From: Paracentrotus lividus
Lineage: Eukaryota > Echinodermata > Echinoidea > Camarodonta > Echinidae
DNA length: 64,000 nucleotides
Assembly: GCA_940671915.1 (NCBI GenBank)
Contig: CALNVZ010003435.1
Location: forward strand, 6,009,322 to 6,073,321
Direction: 5' to 3'
How positions within the stretch are numbered: the stretch's first letter is position 1; every line of letters begins with the position of its first letter. Positions 24,101 to 35,094 of this stretch are shown here, piece by piece. The notes under the pieces were generated by a model that saw only the letters and a program-made list of their open reading frames with translations, did no database searches and had not been told where the DNA came from. Position numbers and translations under genes: made by a program.

Positions 24101-24412
24101 CAAGACAGGAGACTCAGAACTTGGTTCCCCTACCCAATGCTTCTTGACCTAAGTATACAGTCCTCCCCTTTTTAGTTCAAATTATGACCGATATCATAAG
24201 AAACCTATCCACCACAGACAAGCACCAGCCAAACAACCAGAACAAGCCCAACCAACCAACGAACAGGCGCCAACCAAACCAACCAACAAGGACAAGCCCA
24301 ACCAACCACCAGCCAAAACAAGCTTATCTAACTGAATCGAAGCAAGCAACAACCAACCCAGAACAACCCAACCATCCAACAAAAAACAGCAATATTTCAA
24401 GTAACAGAGTAT
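16995..24412 (-). repeat. Right arm of the palindrome, error-rich
   Basis: The reverse complement of 8460-15917 in the same order: TATAGGTTTTCCCGG elements (17060-18060), TTA run (18075-18190), CTCGTGGG array (19108-19256), AACG-rich repeat (about 19475-19700), GA-rich tract (20440-20465), array-ended transposon (22406-23925) and CCAACC array (24195-24390). One-base indels are frequent, for example inside the tandem units at 22430-22980 where the left arm is regular. Homology stops near 24412. Its open frames are not genes. Confidence 0.85.
22406..23925 (+). mobile_element. Palindromic copy of array-TIR transposon 2
   Basis: The mirror image of 8949-10475. It begins GGTTACAGGCCCGATAG (one extra G) and ends GGGATGACCCC. 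The right flank has the expected GTTTCAAT (23926-23933). The left flank has GTTCAAT (22399-22405), one base short of the same 8-mer. The arrays contain irregular one-base changes. It is not an independent insertion, since it is part of the duplicated arm. Confidence 0.8.
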
Positions 24413-24439
24413 CCTCCTCAAATAATGGACGCGTCTTTA

Positions 24440-25541
24440 TGTTAAGATTTAATGTCATACGTTAGGTTTACATTTCACGTGGAGTAGAATTGATATGATT
24501 CAAATTCGTCTTTATCCTGTCGACATTTCATTCCGTATACTCAAATTTGCACTAATTTGAATGCGCAAATAATGAAATTAAATGCCTATATCCGAATTTG
24601 ACCTTTGCAACCATTTCTTTGTGTGCCTAAAGACGAATCAGAGAGCATGAACACGAAATTTTTTGTCAGGCTGTCGCATCAAACACACGAATTTGAATAC
24701 ACATTAAATAAAAACAGATGATAAATGAATGAAATTGGCCGGGAAATCCTATATTAACACCAGAAAATTGAAACAAAATTACTTTACATGTGTAATGTAA
24801 TTGGGGTAGGTTGTTACATCGACATGGGGTAGGTTGTTGTAACAACCTACCCCATGGGTGATTTTCCACATAAAATCAACTGTAGCACATCCATTAGGCA
24901 GAATTACAGGGCATGGCTCAGGGGTACATTAGTGACATACATGTACTATATTCACAATACCAGACTATCATCATGTGCCTTCAGTTGTAAGAACTATTAC
25001 AAATTTTAATTTTTGTCAAAAATTCACTTGGAACTGTAAAAAAATGGCTTTTGTTTATTTACTTTTTAATAAAATAACGGAGAAACCTCACGACCGGCAG
25101 TTCATCACACCTATGTGTAGGCTGTATATAGATACCAGTTAGCACGAACTCTCTTGTTCCAACTTAGCACACTGAGAACTGTAACAACTGACCCGTGTAA
25201 CTTCCATCCCCGGTCTCCCCTAATGGTTGCAAAGTTCAAATTCGGATACAGGCATTTAATTTCATTATTTGTGCATTCAAATTAGTGCAAATTATGGTAT
25301 ACGGAATGAAATGTCCACAGGATGAAGACGAATTTGAATAGTTATTGCCGAATGTATATGCTTATTATGTGAAGTAGAATGTGCACATACTAAATCGATC
25401 ACAACAATCGTTAATTTTGATGATTGAATACGACTTTGACTGGCAACATTTCGATGCAGCAGCGTTTTTTCCCGAAAATGAATGCCTCTAATATGCAATT
25501 GATAGACAAAACTATGAAATTGGCCGGGAAAACCTATATTA
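24440..25541. mobile_element. Composite of TATAGGTTTTCCCGG and GGGGAGACC families
   Basis: Outside the palindrome but of the same repeat families. ATTCAAATTCGT-rich sequence leads to a TTGGCCGGGAAATCCTATA end near 24755. A stretch with GGGGTAGGTTGTTACA units (24790-24858) and a CCCCGGTCTCCCCTA edge (25209-25222) follows. A second TTGGCCGGGAAAACCTATA end lies at about 25522-25541. This is the unduplicated relative of 14.8-17 kb. No open frame of note. Confidence 0.55.
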
Positions 25542-25639
25542 TTATTGTTAAAATCTAGATTAATTATTTATATTATTTATTATATTTTTTAAACAACATA
25601 GAGTTTCGCCTATTGGCAGTCATCAAACAAAAAACAAAT

Positions 25640-25830
25640 AGCCGGGATAATGCATTTACGCCAATTTCTTTATTCATTTCATGTCAAATTTTCGACGGAC
25701 CTGCGTCTTCGTCAGGAATATAATTTTTTGTAAATTATACTCCTGACGAAGACGGAGGTCATTAAAAAAATTGGAAAAGAAAAAAATAAAGAAGTTGGCG
25801 TAAATGCACAGTCTCGACTATTTGCCTTTT
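25640..25830. repeat. Imperfect inverted repeat with CTGACGA motifs
   Basis: The arms pair AATGCATTTACGCCAA (near 25651) with TTGGCGTAAATGCA (near 25795), and CTTCGTCAGGAATATAA with ATTATACTCCTGACGAAG near the centre. The minus strand of the left arm reads CTGACGA, then a GACG/CGTC stem, then GAAA (about 25690-25715), which resembles a hammerhead-ribozyme core with an extra base. Such short palindromes occur in Penelope-like and other retroelement tails. Identity is not established. Confidence 0.5.
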
Positions 25831-26170
25831 ATTATGTTTTTATGTATTTTAAGGCCTATACTTATTTTAGTATTTCCAGGGAAATTATTATTAATATTGT
25901 TTCTTCATAGAGCTCTATTTCTATTAGTCTATTTATCCTACATTTTATTTTAATTGTATTTATAGTTATAATTGCATTTTTAATATAATAATATTTGCAG
26001 AGTGGACAAATCTTTAACATAAAATAAATTGGCTTAAATTACTATTATCTACTAGAGGTGTATGCAGTTGTCGCTATATTTTGCAGAATAAACCCTCCCC
26101 TCCCCATTCCATTCCCTTCGGGTCCCATGTATTTTTTGTTAACCTTTGTTAATAGTGAGGGATCCTATGT
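25831..26170. other. No feature seen
   Basis: AT-rich, with a C-rich patch near 26093-26110. Nothing recognisable. Confidence 0.4.
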
Positions 26171-28244
26171 AGTTTCGTTTGCAAGTCATGTTAATGTTTG
26201 GCAACATCTATATGTGTTCTATTTGATCACACGAATTAGAAAATATATATCGCCAATTTTTTAATTGACCTTTTGTGACCCAAAATGAAGGTCAAAGGTC
26301 AGGCTACATTAACATAAACATAATTTTGTTCAAATTGTGTCAAATTTGGTATCAAATTGTAGGTAATGTAATAACTAGCAATTAAGTCAATCATCATTTT
26401 TTTCACCCGACCATTCAGTTTTGAGCAATATGCAGATTAGTTTATTTATGCATAATTGAATGCATAATAGAGTCAAGTTGAACGGCGATCAGACACAACG
26501 TATCCATAGACAATATTAATGAAAACTAATCAAGATGAAAACGTGAATCATACTAGCCTAATATTGTTGCCATATTCTGGTGACCCTTACGACCTTGAAA
26601 ATAGGTCACAGGTCAATTTATATGATGATTAACAACCTGGAAATGGCATTAATTTGGCAAAAAAACAAACAACCGAATTTTCTATGAACTTTGACCTTAT
26701 TTCTAGGTCAAATGTGTCAACTAAAAATATGTCGAACTCTATTTTTTGGTTGATGGCATCATGAAAAACATATTCAAGTTAGTTGCCAACAAAGTTAAGC
26801 TTATACGACCAACAGGTCAAAGGTCAAAGTTCAAAAAGATGTTTTGGCTAAAGTTTTTTTGTCTTGACCTTAGTCTTATTGGGCCGTGTTACTTGAAATA
26901 TTTTTATTAAACACTGTAAATGTTTTCTACATGTTCCCATGAACCAGGAAATGTTCTTTTTCATTGACCTATGACCTTTAAATGAGGTGAAAAGTTCACA
27001 CAATACATAGTTTCCGCTATTTCCAGGTTTTTTAGCGTCATGTTATTTGAACTTTGACCTTAACTTGAGGTCATACGTGTCAATGAAAAAAAAATAGCAA
27101 CGTTGATATTCTGGTTCATGGTATCAAGGGATCATGTAGAACTGTTGTTATCAATATTATTAAGTTAATAAGGCCAAACAGGACTATGATCAAGACAAAA
27201 AACTCTGGCCCTTACGTATATTCCTTAAACGTTCTATGTGTGTCTTGACCTTTGTTTTATTGGCCATATTATAGCTTAATAATTTTGATAATCATAGTTA
27301 TTCGTGTTCTACTTGTTCCAATAAATTAGAATTTCAACGTTGCTATTCTCTTTCATTGACATAATGACCTCAAGTTAAGGTCAAAGTTCAAATAACGTGA
27401 CGCTAAAAAATCTGGAAATAGTAGACACTATGTATTTTTTGCACTTTTTACTTTATTTAAAGGTCATAGGTCAATGAAAACGAACATTTCCTGGTTCATA
27501 GAATCAAGTAGAACACATTAACAGTGTTCAATAACATATTTAAAGTAATACGGCCCAATAAGGCTAAGTTCAAGACAAAACACTGTGGCTAAAACGTCTT
27601 TCTTTAACTTTGACCTTTGACCTGTTGGTCGTATTAGCTTAACTTTGTTGGCAACTAACATGAATATGTTAACCTTGATGCCATCAACCAAAAAATAGAG
27701 GTCGTCATATTCTTACTTGACACATTTGACCTAGAAATAAGGTCAAAGTTCATAGAAATTCGGTTTTTGCCAAATTAATGCCATTTCCAGGTTGTTAATC
27801 ATCATATATTTTCAAGGTCGTAAGGGTCACCAGAATGTGGCAACAATATTAGGCTAGTATTATTCATGTTTTAATCTTGATTAGTTTTTATTAATATTGT
27901 CTATGGATACGTTGTGTCTGATCGCCGTTCAACTTGACTCTAATATGCATTCAATTATGCATAAATAAACTAATTTGCATATTGCTCAAAACTGAATTGG
28001 TCGGGTGAAAAAATGATGATTGACTTAATTGCTAGTTATAACATTACCTACAATTTGATACCAAATTTGACACAATTTGAACAAAATTATGTTTATGTTA
28101 ATGAAGCCTGACCTTTGACCTTCATTTTGGGTCACAAAAGGTCAATTAGAAAATTGGCGACATATATTTTCTGATTCATGTGATCAAGTAGAACATTTAT
28201 ATACATGTTGCCAAACATTAACATGACTTTCAAACGAAACCTAT
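26171..28244. mobile_element. 2.07-kb palindromic element rich in AGGTCA motifs
   Basis: The two halves are inverted copies that fold about a centre near 27210. The outer ends share GTTTCGTTTG and AAGTCATGTTAATG blocks and GTTTGGCAACAT. The halves are full of AGGTCA/TGACCT words, including a perfect AGGTCAAAGGTCA at 26289-26301 and its mirror at 28109-28121. No open frame encodes a transposase. It looks like a long foldback MITE. The target duplication was not resolved. Confidence 0.7.
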
Positions 28245-28493
28245 ATTTTCCCCACTGGATGCCACACTATAATAATTGAAGAGTGTAGTGGAGGAAGTAC
28301 TTAATTCATATAATACCAGTTCTGAGATACATGCGTTTGAATATTTCATAATACTCCTCAAATAACATTTTTTTTTAATTTCAAATTCAAACTTGGTTGA
28401 GTTGATTTTTACCACAAAAGAGTAATATATGCCAAATTTGAGTAATTTAGTGCTTATCGATTTCCGATAAACAATAAACCATATCGTGGACTT

Positions 28494-28575
28494 AAGTACT
28501 TCTTCCACTACAATCGTGGACTTAGGAACTTCTTCCACTACAATCATGGACTTTGGTACTTCTTCTACTACAAAA
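28494..28575. repeat. ACTTCTTCCACTACAATCGTGGACTT repeat, three units
   Basis: Units of about 31 bp built on TACTTCTTCCACTACAATC and GTGGACTTA. An inverted fragment is at about 28283-28302, and two further units lie 1.2 kb away at 29732-29783. This creates the false STIVVEEVPK frames. Confidence 0.75.
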
Positions 28576-29731
28576 CCTCATTATGGGGGTTTCTGATTTG
28601 AGACAATTCGTATTGATTTCTTTAAAAATTGAGGCTTTATCACATTTTGATATGGCGTCTCCATGATATTTATATTTAAAAAATCTTATTTTGGGGGTGG
28701 GGTGTCATTATATCATTTTTACCCATTTTGGGGCAATTTTTTCTCAAAATTTTCGTGTTTCACAGGATGAAGCCTGCTTCCCAAGACCTCGCCTGTCTGA
28801 ATGAAGAGGATCCATTGAACTTATGACCAACACTGCATATTTCCCCCATATCATTAATCGGGACTAATAATATGGGAGTGGCGATACTATTTGTTACTGT
28901 TTTAGGGCACCTGTTTACTATTTGGGGATTTTAAGGAGGCCGGCCCCTGTAAACTAACCTGTGATTATTGGTTGACATAAATTGACAAAATATCAACTTT
29001 AGCTGACAGCGGCACGTAGTAAATTTCCATATATACCTGACCAAATGGTTATTATATTCATGTTGGGGCACTTTTTTAAAATTTTTGGTGTTTAATGGGT
29101 AGGCCCGTCGGCGTCTACCCTAGATCCTTGCCTGTCTGACACGATGTGACAAAACTCATCTAAATAAACTTATACATTTACTGCCTATGGAGTAACAAAA
29201 TTAGGACCTACTTTTCTCGATTGGGAGGGCTATTTTGGAAATTTTTGTGTTGAAGGGGGGGGGGCATTTCACGTTACTCGTATTCCGCGTGTCCATGCCT
29301 GTCTATAACACAAAATAATAGGACTTTTAAATACACTTGATAATATTTGACTTTAAAAAGACGACATTGCAGGCGAACCTTTTGTGTGTGCATGCTTTGA
29401 CACCCGCTTTTTTTTTTGGGGGGGGGGGGCTGATCAACAGCCCATCTGCCTTTTGTGCTTAGTCTCTTGCAAATTCCCAATATTGCATTCACTATGAATG
29501 GACATCACTTCCCTACTGTGAAAACCAGCTATGCGACTTTAACTACCCTCCAAAAACAAATAATTTTGTTTTAACCACCCCCCCTCCACGCACACGCACA
29601 CGCACACATACATATTAACGTCAAATCTTGGTACATATTTTTAGGTCTGCCAATACCAAAAAGATAGGAGGGCTGCCCTATTCCTCTTCCCATAATGAAA
29701 ACTTGGACTCGCAGCTTGGTGGACTTACATG
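28576..29731. other. No gene; possible diverged tandem unit
   Basis: Three places share a TTTTNGTGTTT block followed 30-60 bp later by CGCCTGTCTGAA (28789), TGCCTGTCTGAC (29126) and TGCCTGTCTATA (29297). This suggests an old, diverged direct repeat. G runs occur near 29257 and 29420. No coding evidence. Confidence 0.35.
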
Positions 29732-29783
29732 TAGGTACTTCTTCCACTACAATCGTGGACTTAAGTACTTCTTCCACTACAAT
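29732..29783. repeat. Two further ACTTCTTCCACTACAATC units
   Basis: The same unit as at 28494-28575, directly abutting a TTA microsatellite at 29788-29822. Confidence 0.75.
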
Positions 29784-29787
29784 AATG

Positions 29788-29824
<37 letters not shown>

Positions 29825-29858
29825 TCTCTCTCTCTCTCCGGCTCTTCTTTTCTTCCCT

Positions 29859-29931
<73 letters not shown>

Positions 29932-30060
29932 TTCTTTGTCTTTTGCCCTTTTTCCTCTTTGTCTTCTTATCCCCCTTTTCCCTTTTCTCTCCATTCCCTC
30001 CATTTCTCTCTCTCTCTCTTCTATTTCCTTTCATCCTTTGCGGCGCCCCTTTTCCCCTAT
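29784..30060. repeat. TTA run, 70-base T run and pyrimidine tract
   Basis: A (TTA)n run (about 29788-29822) is followed by (CT)n, a T homopolymer at 29861-29930, and a TC-rich tract to about 30055. Long phenylalanine/serine frames (plus) and lysine frames (minus) are artefacts of it. A strong purine/pyrimidine asymmetry is present. Confidence 0.95.
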
Positions 30061-30090
30061 CCGGGGCCAGTGCCCCCTGGGCCCCCCTGA

Positions 30091-30109
30091 GAGTAGCATG
30101 ATGCTACTC
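30091..30109. other. Short perfect hairpin
   Basis: GAGTAGCAT and ATGCTACTC flank a single G. An isolated 19-base inverted repeat just upstream of the larger hairpin. Confidence 0.6.
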
Positions 30110-30122
30110 AAGTATAATATAG

Positions 30123-30286
30123 ATATATTGACTGCTTTGAGGGACATGGTCGTTTCTAGACTTCTCAAGGGAATCTCCGCATCTGCTATAACCCAAGACC
30201 GCAGGTCGCGGGTTATGGCAGATTCGGAGATTCCCGAGAGCAGTCTAGAAACGACCATGTCCCGAAAATAAAAGCAGTCAATATAT
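30123..30286. repeat. 164-bp near-perfect hairpin (MITE-like)
   Basis: The left arm (about 30123-30193) runs ATATTGACTGCTTT, GGGACATGGTCGTTTCTAGA, GGGAATCTCCG, TCTGC, TATAACC. The right arm (about 30210-30286) is its reverse complement with few mismatches. The apex is GACC-GCA-GGTC. No coding frame. It could be a very small foldback MITE. A transcribed hairpin cannot be excluded from sequence alone. Confidence 0.75.
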
Positions 30287-30599
30287 ATTTTATATGCCGA
30301 ATCTAAAAACAACAAACATGGTCTAATTTTGACCTAGAACTAAGTCTAAGTGAAGTCTACGATCTAGATTCTAAAATAGGCCTAACGTTAGATCTAGACT
30401 AGCCTAGACTGGCTAGAGTCATGAAAGTTAAGTCAGTTCGAGCCTCTGGCTCTGCAGGCCACAATGCATGCTCACCACATGCACAGGCAACACATTTGCA
30501 TTCTACTTACAACTAACTGCAAAATGCCGAGGAAGCACCCTCCAGTTTAACCTCTAAATCGCTTGTTTAGATCAACATCGTCATCGGAATTCAGGCTTA

Positions 30600-30910
30600 A
30601 CGCTCAACTAGAAATCTGGGATCCGTTCTAGCGCGACGAAAGAATTTGTCTACGCTGCGCGCACGCGCGATGACGCACAAGCAGCGAAGTTGTCTAAAAT
30701 TATCGACCAAATCGCGCCGCAAATTATGGTATCTGAAATAAAGCGCATGCGCAGCAGCCTTGCACGTAAACAAATGGGGATCGCACTATGCCCATGGGCA
30801 AAAAGTACTGTAAAAATGTTCTATTGACCGGTAAAACCGGGAAAAATGTCTATGGCGGCCATAGGTCAGATTATGACTGCACTTTCAACCAATCAGAAGA
30901 CAGGATTATT
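30600..30910. promoter_or_regulatory. CpG-rich block with GCGCATGCGC and CCAAT motifs
   Basis: A local CpG cluster (CTGCGCGCACGCGCGATGACGCA near 30653-30676) is followed by the palindrome GCGCATGCGC (about 30743-30752), the core of NRF1-type sites. AACCAATCAGAAG (about 30888-30900), a canonical CCAAT context, follows. A TGTAAGTAG word on the minus strand near 30510 could be a splice donor. No coding exon was tied to it. Possible promoter, low confidence. Confidence 0.25.
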
Positions 30911-31117
30911 AAAGATTCTTAAAATGAGGTATATAAATCATAATATTGCCCCGATTTACCAAAGCTGCAGCAAACCAATGCCCGTTGTATTAATCACAAC
31001 TTACAATTAAATCATGAAATTAGTATTCATTTGAGACATTTCCTTCATAAATTTTTTCAATTTTTGATGCACACAAACATCCAAATGAACAAAATATGCG
31101 ATATGAGAAAAATTGAT

Positions 31118-31345
31118 CTCGTGGACCCTCGGCCTCGTGGGACCGAGGACTCGTGGGACCAAGGACTCGTGGGAAAATAATCGGCCTCGTGGGACCGAGG
31201 ACTCGTGGGAAAATACTCGGCCTCGTGGGACCGAGGACTCGTGGGAAAATACTCGGCCTCGTGGGACCGAGGACTCGTGGGAAAATACTCGGCCTGGTGG
31301 GACCGAGGACTCGGGGGATCGAGGACTCGTGGGACCGAGGACTTG
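31118..31345. repeat. 36-bp CTCGTGGGACCGAGG minisatellite
   Basis: About five to six regular units: CTCGGCCTCGTGGGACCGAG, GACTCGTGGGAAAATA. The left flank ATGAGAAAAATYG is shared with the copy at 290-310. Regular repeats of this length superficially recall a CRISPR array, but there are no unique spacers. The translations on both strands are artefacts. Confidence 0.9.
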
Positions 31346-31454
31346 TGGGAAGACCCCTTGCCGGTATTACCGAATAACAGACAATCGTCAGAAGACTGCA
31401 ATATCTTACTTGCGCCAAGTTGCTGGGTAAAAACGAATTTAGAATTTTCAACTT

Positions 31455-31645
31455 TTGTGCACTCACAAAGACAAACAATCACACATACCCATATTTACAA
31501 CACAACACCCATACACATCCGCATCCTCCCCACACACAACCACACACAAACTCACGCGCAGGCACACTCACAATCTCTCTCTCTCTCTCACTCACACACA
31601 CACAAACACACCCTCACTCAAAGTCTAAACATTCAGCGATGGTAT
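31455..31645. repeat. CA-rich degenerate microsatellite
   Basis: Interrupted ACAC/CACA runs with a (TC)n core (31574-31590). The histidine/threonine/serine-rich reading frames here are not genes. Confidence 0.85.
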
Positions 31646-31649
31646 TGGT

Positions 31650-31705
31650 AAAGGGGGTATCTCACTGAGTTCCGAACCCAGGTGAACGAAGCGAATTCAC
31701 ACAGT
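31650..31705. repeat. Short dispersed repeat with GGGGGTATCTCACTGAGTT
   Basis: GGGGGTATCTCACTGAGTT, followed by GAACGAAGCGAATT, recurs in reverse complement at about 44757-44812. It marks the edge of an unidentified repeat family. Confidence 0.5.
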
Positions 31706-31729
31706 GTTATATAATAATAACAATAATAA

Positions 31730-33019
31730 CTAGAACTGCGATCGTTGACATGAACGATGTGCCTGCATTGACGCCTTGAATAAAAGATTTCAAGGACTAT
31801 TAAAATTCAAGCGTATATTTCGAAATATATTGGGAAACGGAAGTAGGCTTTACATAACAAAAGATCTGTGTGTTAAACGAATACGGTTTGTGTACTACAG
31901 TGCAATTTTGAAAACTCCGCTTTCCATACTATCCGGCGTTCACATGGTTCTGTCCAATTTGCAATTATTAGGCAAGCGGGTATAATGTCTCCTACAAAAA
32001 TGTGATTTACTCAAAAATTTCTGTGACAACCTATATCACATATGGTACCAATGGAAAGGCAATTTCAATGCGGTCATTGTGATGTCAATTTCAGAAGCAA
32101 ATATTTAACGGCAATGAAGAAATGCCTTGTTACATTATACATGGTAAATTTGCTATTTTTGTCCATAACTTTTTGATGACGTCATCAAATTTTCAAGAAT
32201 TGGCAGATAGTTGTGAAATGTATTGATACATATCCCTCTCAAGTTTCAAGCTCCTAGACTGAATATTCGCAATTTTAGGGGAAGTTAAAGTTGATTTAAT
32301 GGTATCGATAATTTTTTACTTTCTACAACACTTTCGAGCAATTTGGTCAATGAATCGATATATTTTTCTTTACATTGCTGGAAAGGACATAGTCTGAAGT
32401 ACCTAAATCCTAAAAAAAGGTACGGTTTTAACAAGGCACAACGAAGATGCAGCCTCTTGGATTTTAGCCAAATTTTGAAACTTTAGAGGGCGCTATTTTA
32501 ATTTGCGTATTTACCGGAGCATGAAACACGTAGATTATGTGCATGCTTATTAGAATAACATGCCCTGAAAATTTGAAGCAAAATGGAATTGATTTAAAAA
32601 AGTTACAGCCATTTTTGTGTGTTTTTAGTCATAATTTTTTATTTCATAACGGAGTTAATTTTTGAAATTGATTTAAAATATGAAGATGCTTTTGAAATAA
32701 AAAGTTATTGAATGCATATGAAAGGCAAACTCATAGACTAGTTAATGCATTTTGTTAGAGGTGGGTAGGATTTCGGATAATGGAGCTAAGGAGGCTGGAA
32801 GAATAGCTTTTATATAACCAAAAATGGACAAAATGGCCGATGGACGGTCATGGATGAGTGATTTTGGAAATTGAAATGTCAGGGGATCAATAATGGATCA
32901 TGGATGACATGTCTATGACGTTTGAACGAATTTGGGTGAGTAATTGGACCTGGACAGCGATTACAAGGTTCACGTGTTAAATGAATAGGTTTTTGTGGAA
33001 GAAGAAAAAGAAGACGACG
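31730..33019 (+). repeat. 1.29-kb dispersed repeat, copy 1 (intact)
   Basis: It begins TAGAACTGCGATCGTTGACA and ends with an AAGAAGAAAAAGAAGA tail. Internal landmarks are AAAGGCAATTTCAATGCG and TTTTTGATGACGTCATCAAA (near 32170). A second copy follows directly at 33024 in the same orientation. The purine-rich tail suggests a retroposed or MITE-like unit, but no coding region or terminal inverted repeat was found. This uninterrupted copy gives the empty-site reference for the insertion at 33375. Confidence 0.75.
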
Positions 33020-33023
33020 TAAA

Positions 33024-33374
33024 CTAGAACTGCAATCGTTGACATGAATGATGTGCGTGCATTGACGCCTTGACTAAAGGATTTCAATGATTATTAAAAT
33101 GTAAGCATATATTTTGAAATATATTTGGAAACGGAAGTAAGCTTTACATAATATACAAGATCTGTGTGTAAAACGAATACGCTTTGTGTACTACAGTGCA
33201 ATTTTGAAAACTTCGCTTTCCATATTATCCGGCGTGCACATGGCACTGTCAAATTTGCAATTATTAGGCAAGCGGGTATAATGGCTCCTACGCAAATGTG
33301 ATTTACTCGAAATTTTCTGTGACAACCTATATTATATTTGGTATCAATGGAAAGGCAATTTCAATGCGTTCATT
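33024..33374 (+). repeat. 1.29-kb repeat, copy 2, left part
   Basis: It matches 31730-32066 of copy 1 and stops at GCGTTCATT, where the CCCTTACAAAAATGTC element starts. Copy 1 reads GCGGTCATTGTGATGTC through the same point. Confidence 0.8.
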
Positions 33375-33429
33375 CCCTTACAAAAATGTCCTGTGGTATT
33401 CCTATGGTATTTCTGAATGTCCTGTGGTA

Positions 33430-34640
33430 TTCATATGGTATTTCTGAATGTCCTGTGGTATTCTATGGTATTTCTATGGTACAATAAAATACCATAGAAG
33501 TACCATAGGGAAATACCACACAGGAAAAGGGTACATAAGAATACCATACAGCAGTGCTGTGGTATTTGGCACAATACCATATGTATTGGTATTGCTGTAT
33601 GGTTTTGCCAAAATACCATATATATGGTATTTCTGTATGGTTTTTTGGCACAAATACCATAGTATGGTATTCTGTATGTTTTTTGGCACAAATACCATAT
33701 GTATGGTATTGCTGTATGGTTTTGGCAACAAATACCATATGTATGTATTGGTGTATGGTTTCTGGCACAAATCCATATGTATGGTATTCTGTATGTTTTT
33801 TTGGGCAAAATACCATATGTATGGTATTTCTGTATGGTTTTTTGGCACAAATACAATATGTATGGTATTGCTGTATGGTTTTTTGGCACAAAAACCATAT
33901 GTATGGTATGCTGTATGGTTTTGGCACAAATCATATGTATGGTTTCTTGGCACAAATATTGTATGGTATTTCTGTATGTTTTTTGCAAATACATATTATG
34001 GTATTGCTTAAGGTTTTTGCACAAATACCATATGTATGGTATTTCTGTATGTTTTTTTTTGCACAAATACCATATGTATGGTATGTGTATGTTTTTTTTT
34101 GGCACAATACCATATGTTATGGTATTGCTGTATGGTTTTTTGGCACAAATACCATATGTATGGTTTTTCTTGGCACAAATACCATATGATGGTATTGCTG
34201 TATGGTTTTTGGCACAAATACCATATGTATGTGTATTGCTGTATGGTTTTTGCACAAATACCATATGTATGGTATTTCTGTATGGTTTTTGGCACAAATA
34301 CCATATGTATAGTATTGATGTATGTTTTTTGGACAATACCATATGTATGGTATTGCTGTATGTTTTTTTGCACAAATACCATATGTATGGTATTTCTGTA
34401 TGGCTTTTTGCACTAATACATATGTATGGTATTGCTGTATGGTTTTATGACAAATACCATATGTATGGTATTGATGTATGTTTTTTTGCACAAATACCAT
34501 ATGTACGGTATTGCTGTATGTTTTTTTTTGCACAAATACCATATGTATGGTATTGCTGTATTTTTTTTTTTACACATTACCATATGTATGGTATTGCTGT
34601 ATTGTTTTTTGGCACAAATACCACATGTATTGGAGCCTCT
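33430..34640. repeat. TATGGTATTGCTGTATGGTT 41-bp array
   Basis: Irregular units of ACCATATGTATGGTATTGCT, GTATGGTTTTTTGGCACAAA type. Unit length varies by one to three bases, which opens long false frames in all three plus frames (up to about 370 codons, rich in Y, M, W, C) and on the minus strand. Each unit has an ACCATATGTATGGT inverted repeat. Confidence 0.9.
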
Positions 34641-35094
34641 GTTACAATCGCCCGTTTACAATTATGTCCCGGTCTCCCCTACCATCAGGGGCTGCGATTT
34701 CATGTGATGACGGTCAGGGGTGGGGGGAGACGGAGACCCGGAATGGGAATTATTATAGACTCGAACGGAATAAGGCTTCCTAAATATTTGCATACCCAAA
34801 ATTCGAAATAGAATGATCTATTTCACATAATTTATTATGCAGACAGCTAATGACAATTTTAAAATATAAGGTTGGAACAAATAAAACATATTCCACAAAT
34901 ACGACCTGAAGAAATAGTTAAATCGTTAAATCATTGTATTGTTATTTGTTTGTGAGCGCGAAGCGCGAGCTAAAATTTTGCTCAATAATAACATTAATCA
35001 TTGTTTTCACTAGCTGATAATCACTACTAGAAAATACAATTCCGAAGAGCGAGTGAAATCTCATTAATCAACGTTTTACAATACATATATATAG

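Noticed and set aside
29628-30101. 131-157-codon frames with poly-F, poly-S or poly-K
   Set aside because: They are produced by the TTA run, the 70-base T run and the TC tract.
31118-31345. Regular 36-bp repeats resembling a CRISPR array
   Set aside because: There are no unique spacers, units are contiguous, and the context is an animal genome with the same array at three other sites.
33699-34811. 370-codon plus-strand open frame and several long minus frames nearby
   Set aside because: They translate a 41-bp minisatellite with drifting unit length. The product is repetitive Y/M/W/C-rich sequence without a domain, and all frames are open for the same reason.
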